Assembly: GCF_030689305.1 (NCBI RefSeq)
Contig: NZ_JAUYVM010000013.1
Span: 62,001-126,000 of the forward strand
Reading direction: 5' to 3'
Source of the DNA: Vibrio penaeicida
GTDB lineage: Bacteria; Pseudomonadota; Gammaproteobacteria; Enterobacterales; Vibrionaceae
DNA length: 64,000 nucleotides
Shown here: positions 52,111-60,443 of the stretch, piece by piece
How positions within the stretch are numbered: position 1 is the stretch's first letter
Layout of the letters: every line of letters begins with the position of its first letter
The notes under the pieces: model-generated
Database searches by the model: none
What the model was told of the DNA's origin: nothing
What the model saw: the letters and a program-made list of their open reading frames with translations, nothing else
Translations under genes and position numbers: made by a program

Positions 52111-53093
52111 AACCGATTAAAGTAGGAGTCGCAATAGCATTATTCTTAGGGAGTTCTCTTAGCCTGTACAACGCACTCTACATTGTTAGCGAGGTACAAC
52201 AGGTCATCATTACTCAATTTGGGAAACCAGTTGGAGAGCCTGTTATTGATGCAGGGCTGAATATAAAAATACCGTATATTCAAGAGATTAATACCATCGA
52301 CAAAAGAGTGTTGGAATGGGATGGCAACCCTTCTGACATGCCAACAAAAGACAAGTTGTATATTTCTGTAGATTTGTTTGCTCGGTGGCGAATTACCGAT
52401 CCTCTCCAGTATTTTTTACGCCTAAAAGATGAGCGCAGTGCGCAATCTCGACTTGATGATATTTTGGGAAGTGAGACTCGCAATGCAGTGGCAAAACACA
52501 AATTGATCGAAATTATTCGTACTAATAAGAATCGAGATCCACTAAGAGACACTTTATTAAGTGATGAGGAAGCAGAATTAAAGATCGGAGCACTTGTTCC
52601 TATTCAAAAAGGACGCCAATTCGTAGAGCAAGAAATATTTTCTGCTGCATCAGAAAAAATAAAAATTTTTGGCATTGAATTGCTCGATATTCGTTTTAAA
52701 CGAATTAACTACAATGAAAGTGTTCGCCCCAAAATTTACGAGCGGATGATTAGTGAACGTCGCCAAATTGCAGAGCGTTTTCTATCTGAGGGGAACGGTG
52801 AAGCGGCAAGAATCCGAGGTGACCGAGTCAGAGACTTAAATAAAATCCAATCTGAAGCATATCGTGAAGTAGAGCAGATTCGCGGTGAAGCTGATGCAAA
52901 AGCAGCCGAAATTTATGCCCTAGCGTACAATCAAACCCCTGAGGCTGTGCATCTTTATGAGTTTACACGAACGATGCAATCCTATTCGACCATAATTGCA
53001 GAAAACACAACGCTTGTTTTGTCTACTGACAGTGATTTGTTTAAGTTCCTCAATGGTATCGAAGGAAAGCGAAAAAGTATTGCTGGACAATGA
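52107..53093 (+). CDS. HflC-like SPFH/prohibitin-domain membrane protein
   Basis: 328 residues. An N-terminal membrane anchor (VGVAIALFLGSSLSLYNALYIV) is followed by an SPFH domain (QVIITQFGKPVGEPVIDAGLNIKIP, KRVLEWDGNPSDMPTKDK, FARWRITDP) and a long charged helix (AERFLSEGNGEAARIRGDR, EADAKAAEIYALAYNQTPE). This matches HflC closely. It is the translationally coupled partner of the HflK-like protein, and the two should form a hetero-oligomeric membrane complex. What the accessory pair regulates is unknown. No terminator is obvious after its stop. Confidence 0.88.
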   Translation: MKPIKVGVAIALFLGSSLSLYNALYIVSEVQQVIITQFGKPVGEPVIDAGLNIKIPYIQEINTIDKRVLEWDGNPSDMPTKDKLYISVDLFARWRITDPLQYFLRLKDERSAQSRLDDILGSETRNAVAKHKLIEIIRTNKNRDPLRDTLLSDEEAELKIGALVPIQKGRQFVEQEIFSAASEKIKIFGIELLDIRFKRINYNESVRPKIYERMISERRQIAERFLSEGNGEAARIRGDRVRDLNKIQSEAYREVEQIRGEADAKAAEIYALAYNQTPEAVHLYEFTRTMQSYSTIIAENTTLVLSTDSDLFKFLNGIEGKRKSIAGQ

Positions 53094-53308
53094 AAAAAAG
53101 ACGTTGAGTTAAGAGACACCAACTAGGAGTTATTGAGCTTTCAAAAAGTTTTTGCTGTGATTTACGGGTTCTTTATGCCAAACAGAATTTAATCGTTCAG
53201 AGTTTGATCGTGTCGTCGCTCTGTATTAGTAAACGATTGATATCGTATTGAGCCCGAAAATTTAGCCAAGCAAGAACACAGGCTCATACATTCATTTATT
53301 GCCTAGCG

Positions 53309-53686
53309 TTAATAGAGGCATTTTTCTTCAGATATGATATGAATTTGCGTTTCCAGCTTGGTTGAGTCATATGTACTGATTCGATAAGACACCCCGCGGT
53401 TCATTAGGTCTCTTGTTTCAAGGCTACCACAGAAGTGTATAGCAACACGTTTGATTAATTTATCCATATCTAGAATACCTTCCTTATTAAAATGGAGAGT
53501 GACGTATTGACCGTCTGATTGAGCTTTAACTAACGTTAATGGTCCAATCTTGAGTGGTAACTGGCTTGAAATAATCGTCGCCCTAAAGTCTGATAACGCA
53601 CTCACTGACATATGGCTTGATAAGCAGCCACTAAGCAATATGATGAAGGATAGTACGAATGTATTTCGTTGTTGGTTCAGGGTCAT
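53309..53686 (-). CDS. Small lipoprotein of unknown function
   Basis: 125 residues. The N-terminus (FVLSFIILLSGCLSS) is a lipoprotein signal with lipobox LLSGC, so the protein should be anchored in a membrane through that cysteine. The mature part contains two further cysteines (FCGSLETRD and the terminal KCLY) that could form a disulfide. I do not recognise the family. The ATG at 53686 has AGAGGGGATA before it and lies 56 bp inside the 3' end of the racemase-type gene, so it is probably translated from the same transcript. Confidence 0.65.
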   Translation of the reverse strand: MTLNQQRNTFVLSFIILLSGCLSSHMSVSALSDFRATIISSQLPLKIGPLTLVKAQSDGQYVTLHFNKEGILDMDKLIKRVAIHFCGSLETRDLMNRGVSYRISTYDSTKLETQIHIISEEKCLY

Positions 53687-54776
53687 TATCCCCTCTTTGA
53701 TTTCGAAAAGAGTATGGTTGGTAGAATACTTTGTGGACCGAGCTAGAAGACATGGACGACAAGAGCGCACTGTAATCGACGCCAAATTGAACTTTGTCTC
53801 CCACAGCTAAAGAATTTTCCGAAGTTTCAATAATTAAGTGGTCGCTGCTGGATGAAATAATTCTTATATTGTTGGGAGCATTTAGTCCGGTGACACAGAC
53901 GTCTTGACGACCTAATGCGAGAATGGCTTGAGACACGGCCCCCCTGTCTTGAATACTTTCTTTTTCGCCAAAAGCGTTTGAACCACGATTCCCCCATGGT
54001 AAAGAAGGCTTAATCTTAGATTCGATGACTTCGGCGGTCAATGTAATTGCGTCTGTATGTAACCCTTGGACTTGTACTTGCTCCATAGGTACGCAACCTA
54101 AGAAAATAGCTTCCCCTATACGAAGGTTATTAACTCGAGATTGACCTGCATGATCTAAAACCCAATTGATTGAAGCGGAATTTCCACCTGAAATAATATC
54201 AAGACAGATCCCAAACTTGTCTTCAATTTCATTGGCAAGATCCGAGAGAAGTGCCATTTTTTCATCATCGGGTGCGATGCCGTAACGGCACGCTAGATTG
54301 GTTCCAATTCCCTTTATTATGATATTGGGTAAGGAAACAATCTTTCGGATGAAGCCAATGAGACGATTAGGCATAACGCCTTCTCTCAGATCCCCAAGCT
54401 CGACCATAATAATCACGCCGTGTTTAGTGTTTAGCTGCTTTGCTGCGCGTGAAAGTCTTTGAATAACCTCTACTTCACTATTAAGGCTGATATCACAATA
54501 CTTAACAACACGTGCAACTTGGCTAAGCATTGGAGTACGTATCAACATCGTTGGTACCGTAATTCCGGATTGCGTCATTCTTTGTATATTTGCGATTCTA
54601 GAATCTGCAAGCATACTTGCACCAGCATCAATCAGAACTTGGGCAATAATAGGGTGACCTAAACACACTTTCGTTACTGGTGTGACAGAAACATTTCTTA
54701 AAGAGAGCTGTTTAATAAGAAACTGAGCATTGTGGCGAATTTTACAACAGTTGATGTCTAGCCTTGGATAATTCAC
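53631..54776 (-). CDS. Alanine/ornithine-racemase-family PLP enzyme
   Basis: 381 residues. The N-terminal TIM-barrel of fold-type III PLP enzymes begins YPRLDINCCKIRHNAQFL, with the PLP lysine in VTPVTKVCLG. It continues with ADSRIANIQRM, MLIRTPMLSQ, DISLNSEVEVI, MVELGDLREGV and ISGGNSASINW, the pattern of the alanine/ornithine racemase group rather than of Alr. The likely reaction is interconversion of L- and D-forms of an amino acid; the substrate is unknown. It starts with GTG at 54776, overlapping the DUF1611 stop by four bases (GTGA), so the two products probably act in one pathway. Confidence 0.85.
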   Translation of the reverse strand: MNYPRLDINCCKIRHNAQFLIKQLSLRNVSVTPVTKVCLGHPIIAQVLIDAGASMLADSRIANIQRMTQSGITVPTMLIRTPMLSQVARVVKYCDISLNSEVEVIQRLSRAAKQLNTKHGVIIMVELGDLREGVMPNRLIGFIRKIVSLPNIIIKGIGTNLACRYGIAPDDEKMALLSDLANEIEDKFGICLDIISGGNSASINWVLDHAGQSRVNNLRIGEAIFLGCVPMEQVQVQGLHTDAITLTAEVIESKIKPSLPWGNRGSNAFGEKESIQDRGAVSQAILALGRQDVCVTGLNAPNNIRIISSSSDHLIIETSENSLAVGDKVQFGVDYSALLSSMSSSSVHKVFYQPYSFRNQRGDNDPEPTTKYIRTILHHIA

Positions 54777-55999
54777 CCCTTTTTTTCTATTTTGCTTGTC
54801 AGAAGAGGGTAGGCTGACAGCACTATGTTCAAAAGTTGTTCTTTGGGTTGTAGCAAAGGGGCTGTAACAGGTAGATCAAACTCAGCAGAGTAGGCACTAA
54901 CAGCAGTAAGCATCTCATCTAAAGACATCCCTTCGTGATTCAAAGTTAGTCCTATAACTGAGGTATTAGAAAAAGTCTCAATGAGATTGATTTCAGATGC
55001 TACTGAAGGCATTGGCATGTTGGTAAAATCGACACGGTACATACGTTTAGGGGCATGTTGCAAAATAACACCAGTTGGACAACTGCCACGCAATATAAAA
55101 GAGCTGGTAGAAAATGCAGGATGGCTCAATGCACCTTGTCCTTCAATAACGATGATATCGGGCTTTTCTACTTCGTACGCTTTCACAATAACGGCTTCTA
55201 ATTCGCCGGCACAAAATTGAGAAGGAACAGCATCTAATGCCACACAGTAAGGAACACCTTGCATTATTCCGGTTTGACCCGTTGCAATCATGACGACGTT
55301 AAGCCCTTTTTGTCTCAACTCACTTGTGAGTATTGTTGCCGTTGTCCGTTTTCCTAATGCACAATCGGTTCCCATAACAGCAACTCTCGGGCACTTAACA
55401 TCGTGTATTTCGCCACTAAATGTTCGTAATTCCTCTTTTTTTTTGGGTTTTCGAATATCTAGGATATGGACGTTGTTCTTTATACTGGATTCAAGAAAAA
55501 TAGGGTCATCACTGAGGAATTCATGCAAGCCATTAACGATGCTCATGTTTAGTGACATCGCGTTTATAATAATTGCCTTCTCTGAATCAGAGAGCAAACC
55601 ACTTGATGGTGCGATTCCGAAAATAAAGTAGTCAGGAGTTGTTTTCGCGTGAAGCAAGGCATCTTCAATGTTTGCAACAATAGGAATGGCGTTTGCTTTC
55701 CCATCAAGAATCACACCAGAATCTAAACCAGCATTTTCGCTATCTAAAACCGATAAGATTCGGTAGTTGTTGGAGTGTCTTACCAACCCGTTAGCCGTCT
55801 TTCCATCTACCTTTCCGAAGTTACCTTCACAATAAATGATAGCGGTAGGTAAGACTGGGCTGACATCATGACAAAGTGGAGTCCATGGCTCGGGAGGATT
55901 TTTTTCGAGAGGCATTGAAGCAATTTGTACATCTGTCTCATTTAAGCCAGAACTGGTTAAGTGAAAAATGTTTCTTAATTTCTTAGTTGGAATTGACAT
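54773..55999 (-). CDS. DUF1611 protein (DgcN-like), copy A
   Basis: 408 residues. An N-terminal Rossmann-like domain (AIIYCEGNFGKVDGKTANGLVRHS, YFIFGIAPSSG, NGLHEFLSDDP) precedes a P-loop domain with VMGTDCALGKRTTA (Walker-A-like, about residue 210) and IVIEGQGALSHPA. This is the DUF1611 architecture. The family includes DgcN, which as I recall takes part in D-glutamate breakdown in marine bacteria; I cannot assign that substrate here. Coupling to a racemase-type enzyme supports D-amino-acid metabolism. A stem-loop (56006-56023) sits just upstream of the start. A paralogue lies 2.6 kb away on the other strand. Confidence 0.82.
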   Translation of the reverse strand: MSIPTKKLRNIFHLTSSGLNETDVQIASMPLEKNPPEPWTPLCHDVSPVLPTAIIYCEGNFGKVDGKTANGLVRHSNNYRILSVLDSENAGLDSGVILDGKANAIPIVANIEDALLHAKTTPDYFIFGIAPSSGLLSDSEKAIIINAMSLNMSIVNGLHEFLSDDPIFLESSIKNNVHILDIRKPKKKEELRTFSGEIHDVKCPRVAVMGTDCALGKRTTATILTSELRQKGLNVVMIATGQTGIMQGVPYCVALDAVPSQFCAGELEAVIVKAYEVEKPDIIVIEGQGALSHPAFSTSSFILRGSCPTGVILQHAPKRMYRVDFTNMPMPSVASEINLIETFSNTSVIGLTLNHEGMSLDEMLTAVSAYSAEFDLPVTAPLLQPKEQLLNIVLSAYPLLTSKIEKKG

Positions 56000-56005
56000 A
56001 ATTAG

Positions 56006-56023
56006 AGCCTAGTAGATTAGGCT
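56006..56023 (-). promoter_or_regulatory. Inverted repeat in the leader of DUF1611 copy A
   Basis: AGCCTA (56006-56011) and TAGGCT (56018-56023) form a perfect 6-bp inverted repeat that covers the ribosome-binding region of the gene starting at 55999. It could be an operator or a translation-inhibiting hairpin. Confidence 0.4.
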
Positions 56024-56068
56024 TAGGGAGACCGCTAAGGGATGCCGAATTGACGAGTTCGGAAAAGA

Positions 56069-56097
56069 AAAGAAGCCCCCTACTAAGCTGTAGGGAG
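56069..56097 (-). terminator. Terminator of the AhpD-AraC unit
   Basis: On the minus strand, CTCCCTAC pairs with GTAGGGGG (core CCCTAC 56078-56083 / GTAGGG 56090-56095), followed by CTTCTTTTCTTTTCC. It lies 140 bp past the AraC-type stop. Confidence 0.65.
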
Positions 56098-56236
56098 AGT
56101 TAACACACTAACATACTTTACTTGGTGACGTTAGGTATTTGTAAGTAACTACAATTCCGGATAACAAAACACCGTTATAGCCGCTGTTTACACTCAAGTG
56201 ATACATAGGTACAAAGAAGAGAGTACTAAGAAAGCA

Positions 56237-56980
56237 TTATCTCCCTTTCAATCGTGAACTCAACTCCCCCGGTGTTGTTAGCACGAACGCTTTAAACTCT
56301 CTTGTCATATGTGCTTGATCTGAAAAGCCTTGTGCGTAGGCAAAATCACTGAGTGAAACGTCGGGGTTTTCCCTTAATGTGGCTACACTGGAGTAAACTC
56401 GGCGCAAGCGTTGGAAGTATTTCGGGCTCATACCTACCCACTCACGAAAGTTTCGTTCCACCTGCCTTTGGTTATGCTGGAATTGTTCACCTATTTTCCC
56501 GCTTATGGCTTGGCTAATTAGCGATGCTCGTTTCTTCATTACCGGGTTGTTTAGATCGATGTTCTCATTACACCATCGGTACATTGTGGCTAACCGACTA
56601 CTGTGGCTTGTTTTCTTCAACAGCAAAGAATACAGGCTGGACAAAGTTGAAGGTGGGGAATGAGGGTACGTGGTATCGGAACGAGTAAGAAGTGAGGTTG
56701 GCATCATACCGGGGTGGAATCGAATACCACATAACTGAGTTCCTTCGTCGAACTCTATGAATTGCGTTTTTTTACTGTATTGCTGAAGATAAATAGGGTG
56801 TGATATCTCTGAATCAGATAGCCGCACGTTTCCTTGCAAAACAAACATCACTCCCGAGCCACCGTCGCTATGCAATGGTTTAAGCGTCGTTTGATGTTTT
56901 CCTTTCACAATGGCAGCCGACCATATCCCTTGAACATGGTCGGCAAGCTTGTGTTTGGGTTTTACAATTTCGAAATCCAT
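56237..56980 (-). CDS. AraC-family transcriptional regulator
   Basis: 247 residues. An N-terminal ligand/oligomerisation region (DHVQGIWSAAIVKG, LHSDGGSGVMFVLQG) is followed by a C-terminal double helix-turn-helix: QRQVERNFREWVGMSPKYFQ with LSDFAYAQGFSDQAHMTREF. The second HTH carries the usual AraC signature. The gene lies 31 bp downstream of the AhpD-like gene on the same strand, so it likely regulates that unit or itself. The signal is unknown. Confidence 0.9.
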   Translation of the reverse strand: MDFEIVKPKHKLADHVQGIWSAAIVKGKHQTTLKPLHSDGGSGVMFVLQGNVRLSDSEISHPIYLQQYSKKTQFIEFDEGTQLCGIRFHPGMMPTSLLTRSDTTYPHSPPSTLSSLYSLLLKKTSHSSRLATMYRWCNENIDLNNPVMKKRASLISQAISGKIGEQFQHNQRQVERNFREWVGMSPKYFQRLRRVYSSVATLRENPDVSLSDFAYAQGFSDQAHMTREFKAFVLTTPGELSSRLKGR

Positions 56981-57011
56981 TTCTTATTTTTGCTCGATTC
57001 TTAACTAAAAT

Positions 57012-57470
57012 CTAGCTAGATAAGCTTCCTATCTCAGGTTTGAATGTTTTGGCGATGCGATTCCAGCTATTGATTGCGTTAATGGCAAGCGTCAATGTAA
57101 CGATACCTTGCTCTCCAAACGTGTTTAACGTTGAGGTGTAATCTTGCTCTGATATCGCTTTTCCTTCAGTGACAACCTCTGCCCAATGTAACGCTGCTCT
57201 TTCTTCCTCGCTGTAGAGGGGCATGTCTCTCCATGCGCTTAAACCAATTAAACGATGTTCAGACTCGCTGTTTTTTAAAGCATCCTTACTGTGCATGTCG
57301 ATACAAAATGCACATTGGTTGATTTGTGAAACACGCAACTTTACAAGTTCCCACAAAGGAATTGACAGGGTTTGCTGTTGTTCAAACTGAGCTCGAAGGT
57401 AGTTTTCCTGCTCCAATAGAATTTGAATACCTTCAGGCGTTGCGTTGAAATAGTCCAATCTAGTCGTCAT
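57012..57470 (-). CDS. AhpD-like carboxymuconolactone-decarboxylase-family protein
   Basis: 152 residues. The helical fold carries the redox motif CAFC in NQCAFCIDMHSKDA, with a preceding glutamate (ELVKLRVSQ), as in AhpD-type alkylhydroperoxidases. Known members use the CxxC pair to reduce peroxides. The ATG at 57470 with AAAGGAG seven bases upstream is far better supported than an upstream start at 57542. It is the first gene of a two-gene unit with the AraC regulator. Confidence 0.88.
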   Translation of the reverse strand: MTTRLDYFNATPEGIQILLEQENYLRAQFEQQQTLSIPLWELVKLRVSQINQCAFCIDMHSKDALKNSESEHRLIGLSAWRDMPLYSEEERAALHWAEVVTEGKAISEQDYTSTLNTFGEQGIVTLTLAINAINSWNRIAKTFKPEIGSLSS

Positions 57471-57811
57471 TAGAGTTTCTCCTTTAGTAGATGCACTTAG
57501 CTTAAAGAACGGAGAATTTGATTGATTGAATAAATTCGACATAAAGCCGAAAGCATCCTAAAAAAGGAACGTGAGCATAATCGGCTTGGTCTTTAACGCC
57601 AGTGATTCTGAGGTATAGAGACAAGAAAAAAAGAGCCTAGGCAAACATGAGCTTGAAATGGGGTAGACAAGCAGTTCGCTTTAGGCTCAAAGTACAACGA
57701 GAACAGGTTTTGCATTATATGGTTGAGTTGAAATACCCCAAAAAAACTCCCATACGAGTGTTAGGTTGTTTTAGACCTTTCTTAGGGGACGGGGTTGGCT
57801 TGTAATATGTG
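57471..57811. other. Intergenic region between AhpD-like and cold-shock genes
   Basis: 341 bp without a credible gene. It contains the AhpD promoter region, a widely spaced inverted repeat GAGCCTA (57633-57639) / TAGGCTC (57682-57688), and a weak cold-shock-gene terminator at about 57740-57763. On the minus strand that terminator reads ACTC...GAGT followed by seven T residues. Confidence 0.45.
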
Positions 57812-58045
57812 TTAGCAACGACTCTGATATGGTCTCAGGATGACAACCTGCGTAGCTTGCATACCTATTTTCCCATGTTTAATGTGAAAGCTAACTTTTT
57901 GACCTTGCATCAAATTATCATTTTCGTCAGCTCGAATAGAGTCGGTACGAACAAAGACATCTTTCTCTCCATTATCTTGGGTAATAAAGCCGAAGCCTTT
58001 AGTTGTACTGAACCACTTGACGGAGCCTGTGTATTGGATAGACAT
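57812..58045 (-). CDS. Cold-shock domain protein, CspA-type
   Basis: 77 residues. It is a single cold-shock domain with GSVKWFSTTKGFGFIT (RNP1, KGFGFI) and DVFVRTDSI (RNP2; the usual VFVHxS histidine is replaced by Arg). Such proteins bind single-stranded RNA and DNA and loosen RNA structure. The ATG at 58045 follows GAGGTCTATC. A longer in-frame start at 58141 would add an unrelated N-terminus and is rejected. The upstream region is long, as is usual for csp leaders. Confidence 0.9.
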   Translation of the reverse strand: MSIQYTGSVKWFSTTKGFGFITQDNGEKDVFVRTDSIRADENDNLMQGQKVSFHIKHGKIGMQATQVVILRPYQSRC

Positions 58046-58617
58046 GATAGACCTCGAATTAGAAAACGAACGCATTGGTTGTTTTGGCTGATAATTCGAG
58101 TCATTGAGTGACCGAAGAGAATAAATCTCACGCAGGGACATAAACGAATTAGAGACAGTTCGTAAATCTTCTGTGAAGAACTTACACTGTAGGTGTCACT
58201 AACAACTCAGTTAGGTTAGGAGTTCCTTGTGTACACTACTCCTAGTTTATAAAATAGCTATATTTATTTTTCTCTACCTCATTTGATTTATAAAAAACGT
58301 AGACTTGATTTGTCTTCGAATTGCCTAGGTAATGCATATTGGGTTTGGGAAACCGTCATCTAAGCTCGCCTTTGTATAAATAACTCATAGTTTCATAAAC
58401 GAGGAATCGATTCGTTGGGCTAAGAGATTCTCGTCCAGCTAGGACGATTGACAGGTAAAGTTTAGATTGAGGGGCGGTTAAATTTTAATCAATCTGATTG
58501 ATTTGTGTTAGGGTGTCATTTCCCCCATCGCTTAGTGGGGACATTTTGCCTAAATTCGAATTTAGCGTTCGATACACACACTTTGCCCCCTGAGCCCAGT
58601 ATCAGCTAGGTCAACTT
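58046..58617. promoter_or_regulatory. Divergent leader/control region, cold-shock gene / DUF1611 copy B
   Basis: 572 bp with no convincing gene. It probably contains the long csp leader. Two symmetric elements are visible: TAGGAGT (58217-58223) / ACTCCTA (58238-58244) around a GTGTACAC core, and a near-perfect palindrome AATCAATC-T-GATTGATT (58487-58503), 115 bp before the DUF1611 start. Confidence 0.5.
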
Positions 58618-59790
58618 ATGTGTGTAACTCAATCAAATGTAACACGTCTAAATCCAAACATACCTCGTCGAAGAGTAAAAAAAGCAGGTACTCGCTACAA
58701 CTTTACACCCGAACTTTTTAGTTACCCTCGTGAAACAGCGATCATTTATTGTGAAGGGTATTTTGGGAAAAATAACGGGAAAACGGCAAATGGTCTTGTC
58801 CGAATATCCAGTCGATTCGATATACTTTGCGTAATTGACAGTACACTTGTAGGTCAAGACAGTGGGTCAGTTCTTGAAGGTATAGAAAACGGGATCCCGA
58901 TAGCTAAGAATCTCGAAAAAGCAGTAATGCTTTCAGATCAATTACCAGACTACTTCATCTTTGGATTGGCACCATCTAATGGAAAGTTAAGCCTCAACGA
59001 ACGCAATTTGCTAATCGAAGCAATGAGTTATGGGATGAATATACTTAATGGGCTGCATGAGTTTTTGAGTGATGATCCTCAGTTTGTAAGAGCGAGTCGG
59101 CTTTATGAAGTTCACATTGAAGATGTTCGGCGGCCTAGGGATATTTCTGAATTACAGATGTTTACAGGAAGAGTTACTGAGGTGGATTGCCCGCGAATCC
59201 TTGTGATGGGAACAGATTGTGCGGTAGGTAAGCGAACAACTGCCCACATTTTAACAGCTGCACTGCAAGGTTATGGGCTAAATGCAGTTATGATTGCCAC
59301 GGGTCAAACAAGTTTAATGCAAGGTTCAGTGTATGGTGCTGCATTAGATTCTGTCCCATCACAGTTTTGTGCGGGAGAGTTAGAAGCAGTAATCATTGAT
59401 GCGTATGAAATTGAGAATCCTGATGTTATTGTCATTGAAGGTCAGGGAGCGTTAAGTCATCCTTTGTTTTGTACGAGTGCGTCTATCATACGAGGATCGT
59501 GCCCTAATGCGATTATAATGCAGCATGTTCCAAGTCGGGTTTATAGAAGCGGCACGAAGCAAGTTGTTATGCCAAATTTGGCCGAAGAAATTACTCTTGT
59601 AGAGCTTTTCTCCTCGTCTCCTGTTATCAGTGTTACACTCAATAATGAAGGTATTGAAGGCACTCGTATTATTGAAAATATCAAGGATTACACTGTAAAA
59701 CATGGTTTGCCTGTGACGGATTTGTTTTTTGAATCGGAAGATGAGCTTTTATCTACGATTATCAGATTCTTCCCTGACCTTAAACGATGA
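58618..59790 (+). CDS. DUF1611 protein (DgcN-like), copy B
   Basis: 390 residues. Its architecture matches the copy at 54773: TAIIYCEGYFGKNNGKTANGLVR, YFIFGLAPSNGKL, GLHEFLSDDPQF, VMGTDCAVGKRTTAH (P-loop), VPSQFCAGELEAVI and VIVIEGQGALSHP. The copies look more than half identical, but their N-terminal 30 residues differ completely. No racemase-type gene follows this copy. The role is probably in D-amino-acid or related metabolism, inferred from copy A; it may act on a different substrate. The ATG at 58618 has AGG nine bases upstream. No terminator is obvious. Confidence 0.8.
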   Translation: MCVTQSNVTRLNPNIPRRRVKKAGTRYNFTPELFSYPRETAIIYCEGYFGKNNGKTANGLVRISSRFDILCVIDSTLVGQDSGSVLEGIENGIPIAKNLEKAVMLSDQLPDYFIFGLAPSNGKLSLNERNLLIEAMSYGMNILNGLHEFLSDDPQFVRASRLYEVHIEDVRRPRDISELQMFTGRVTEVDCPRILVMGTDCAVGKRTTAHILTAALQGYGLNAVMIATGQTSLMQGSVYGAALDSVPSQFCAGELEAVIIDAYEIENPDVIVIEGQGALSHPLFCTSASIIRGSCPNAIIMQHVPSRVYRSGTKQVVMPNLAEEITLVELFSSSPVISVTLNNEGIEGTRIIENIKDYTVKHGLPVTDLFFESEDELLSTIIRFFPDLKR

Positions 59791-59839
59791 ATAGTAAATA
59801 TCCGACACACCCGAGATAAACAGCTCCACTATTAAAGAG

Positions 59840-60295
59840 TCAAACAAAAATGGGTAACGGGCTTTTATTGATCACCTGCCTAACAGAAAGGTGGGTATGA
59901 ATGTCTTTAACGCTGGTGATTCGATGAAGCTTTTTGGTGAAGGCTTCATAGCCAGCCAAATTGGGGCTGACGACTTCAAGAAGGTAATCGTAGCCACCCG
60001 ACACAATATGGGCGTTGACCACTTCTTCCATATTTGCCAATTCTTGCTCAAACTTTTCTATCGAGTCAGCTTGGTGGTTGTTTAAGCTAACCTCTACAAA
60101 AAAGCTCATCGCAATACCGACTTTTTCACGGCTTAAGTTCGCTTGATAATCTTCAATATAGCCTTCATCTTCTAGTCTTTTTAATCGCCTTGCGCAAGGG
60201 GAGGGAGAAAGCCCAACGCGTTCAGATAAATCGGCGGTAGATAAGCGGCCTTCTTTTTGAAGTACTGAAAGTATGTGTCGATCGATTCTATCCAT
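59840..60295 (-). CDS. Lrp/AsnC-family transcriptional regulator
   Basis: 151 residues. The N-terminal winged HTH (MDRIDRHILSVLQKEGRLS, ADLSERVGLSPSPCARRLKRLE) is followed by the RAM ligand-binding domain (VNAHIVSGGYDYLLEVV, SVKDIHTHLSVR). Such proteins sense amino acids. It is transcribed divergently from an EamA exporter with 148 bp between starts, a classic arrangement in which the Lrp protein controls amino-acid export. Confidence 0.93.
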   Translation of the reverse strand: MDRIDRHILSVLQKEGRLSTADLSERVGLSPSPCARRLKRLEDEGYIEDYQANLSREKVGIAMSFFVEVSLNNHQADSIEKFEQELANMEEVVNAHIVSGGYDYLLEVVSPNLAGYEAFTKKLHRITSVKDIHTHLSVRQVINKSPLPIFV

Positions 60296-60443
60296 TATTC
60301 TCTGCCGGTTTCCGTTATTAAATTGGATATATTTGATTTATTCCACTAACAATATCATCTATTGGTACGATATTCGCTGAATAAATGCGAGCAATTTGAT
60401 GAATAATTCTCCTGTATCTTATTGGTGTTCAGGAATAACTATC
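60296..60443. promoter_or_regulatory. Divergent promoter region, Lrp-type regulator / EamA exporter
   Basis: 148 bp containing the inverted repeats ATTTATTC (60336-60343) / GAATAAAT (60379-60386) and TATTC-GCT-GAATA (60371-60383), which share a half-site. They are candidate Lrp-type sites. Confidence 0.4.

Noticed and set aside
51046..53093. Canonical hflK-hflC operon
   Set aside because: The hfq-hflX context is missing and both proteins are shorter or more divergent than the standard pair, so they are treated as an accessory copy.
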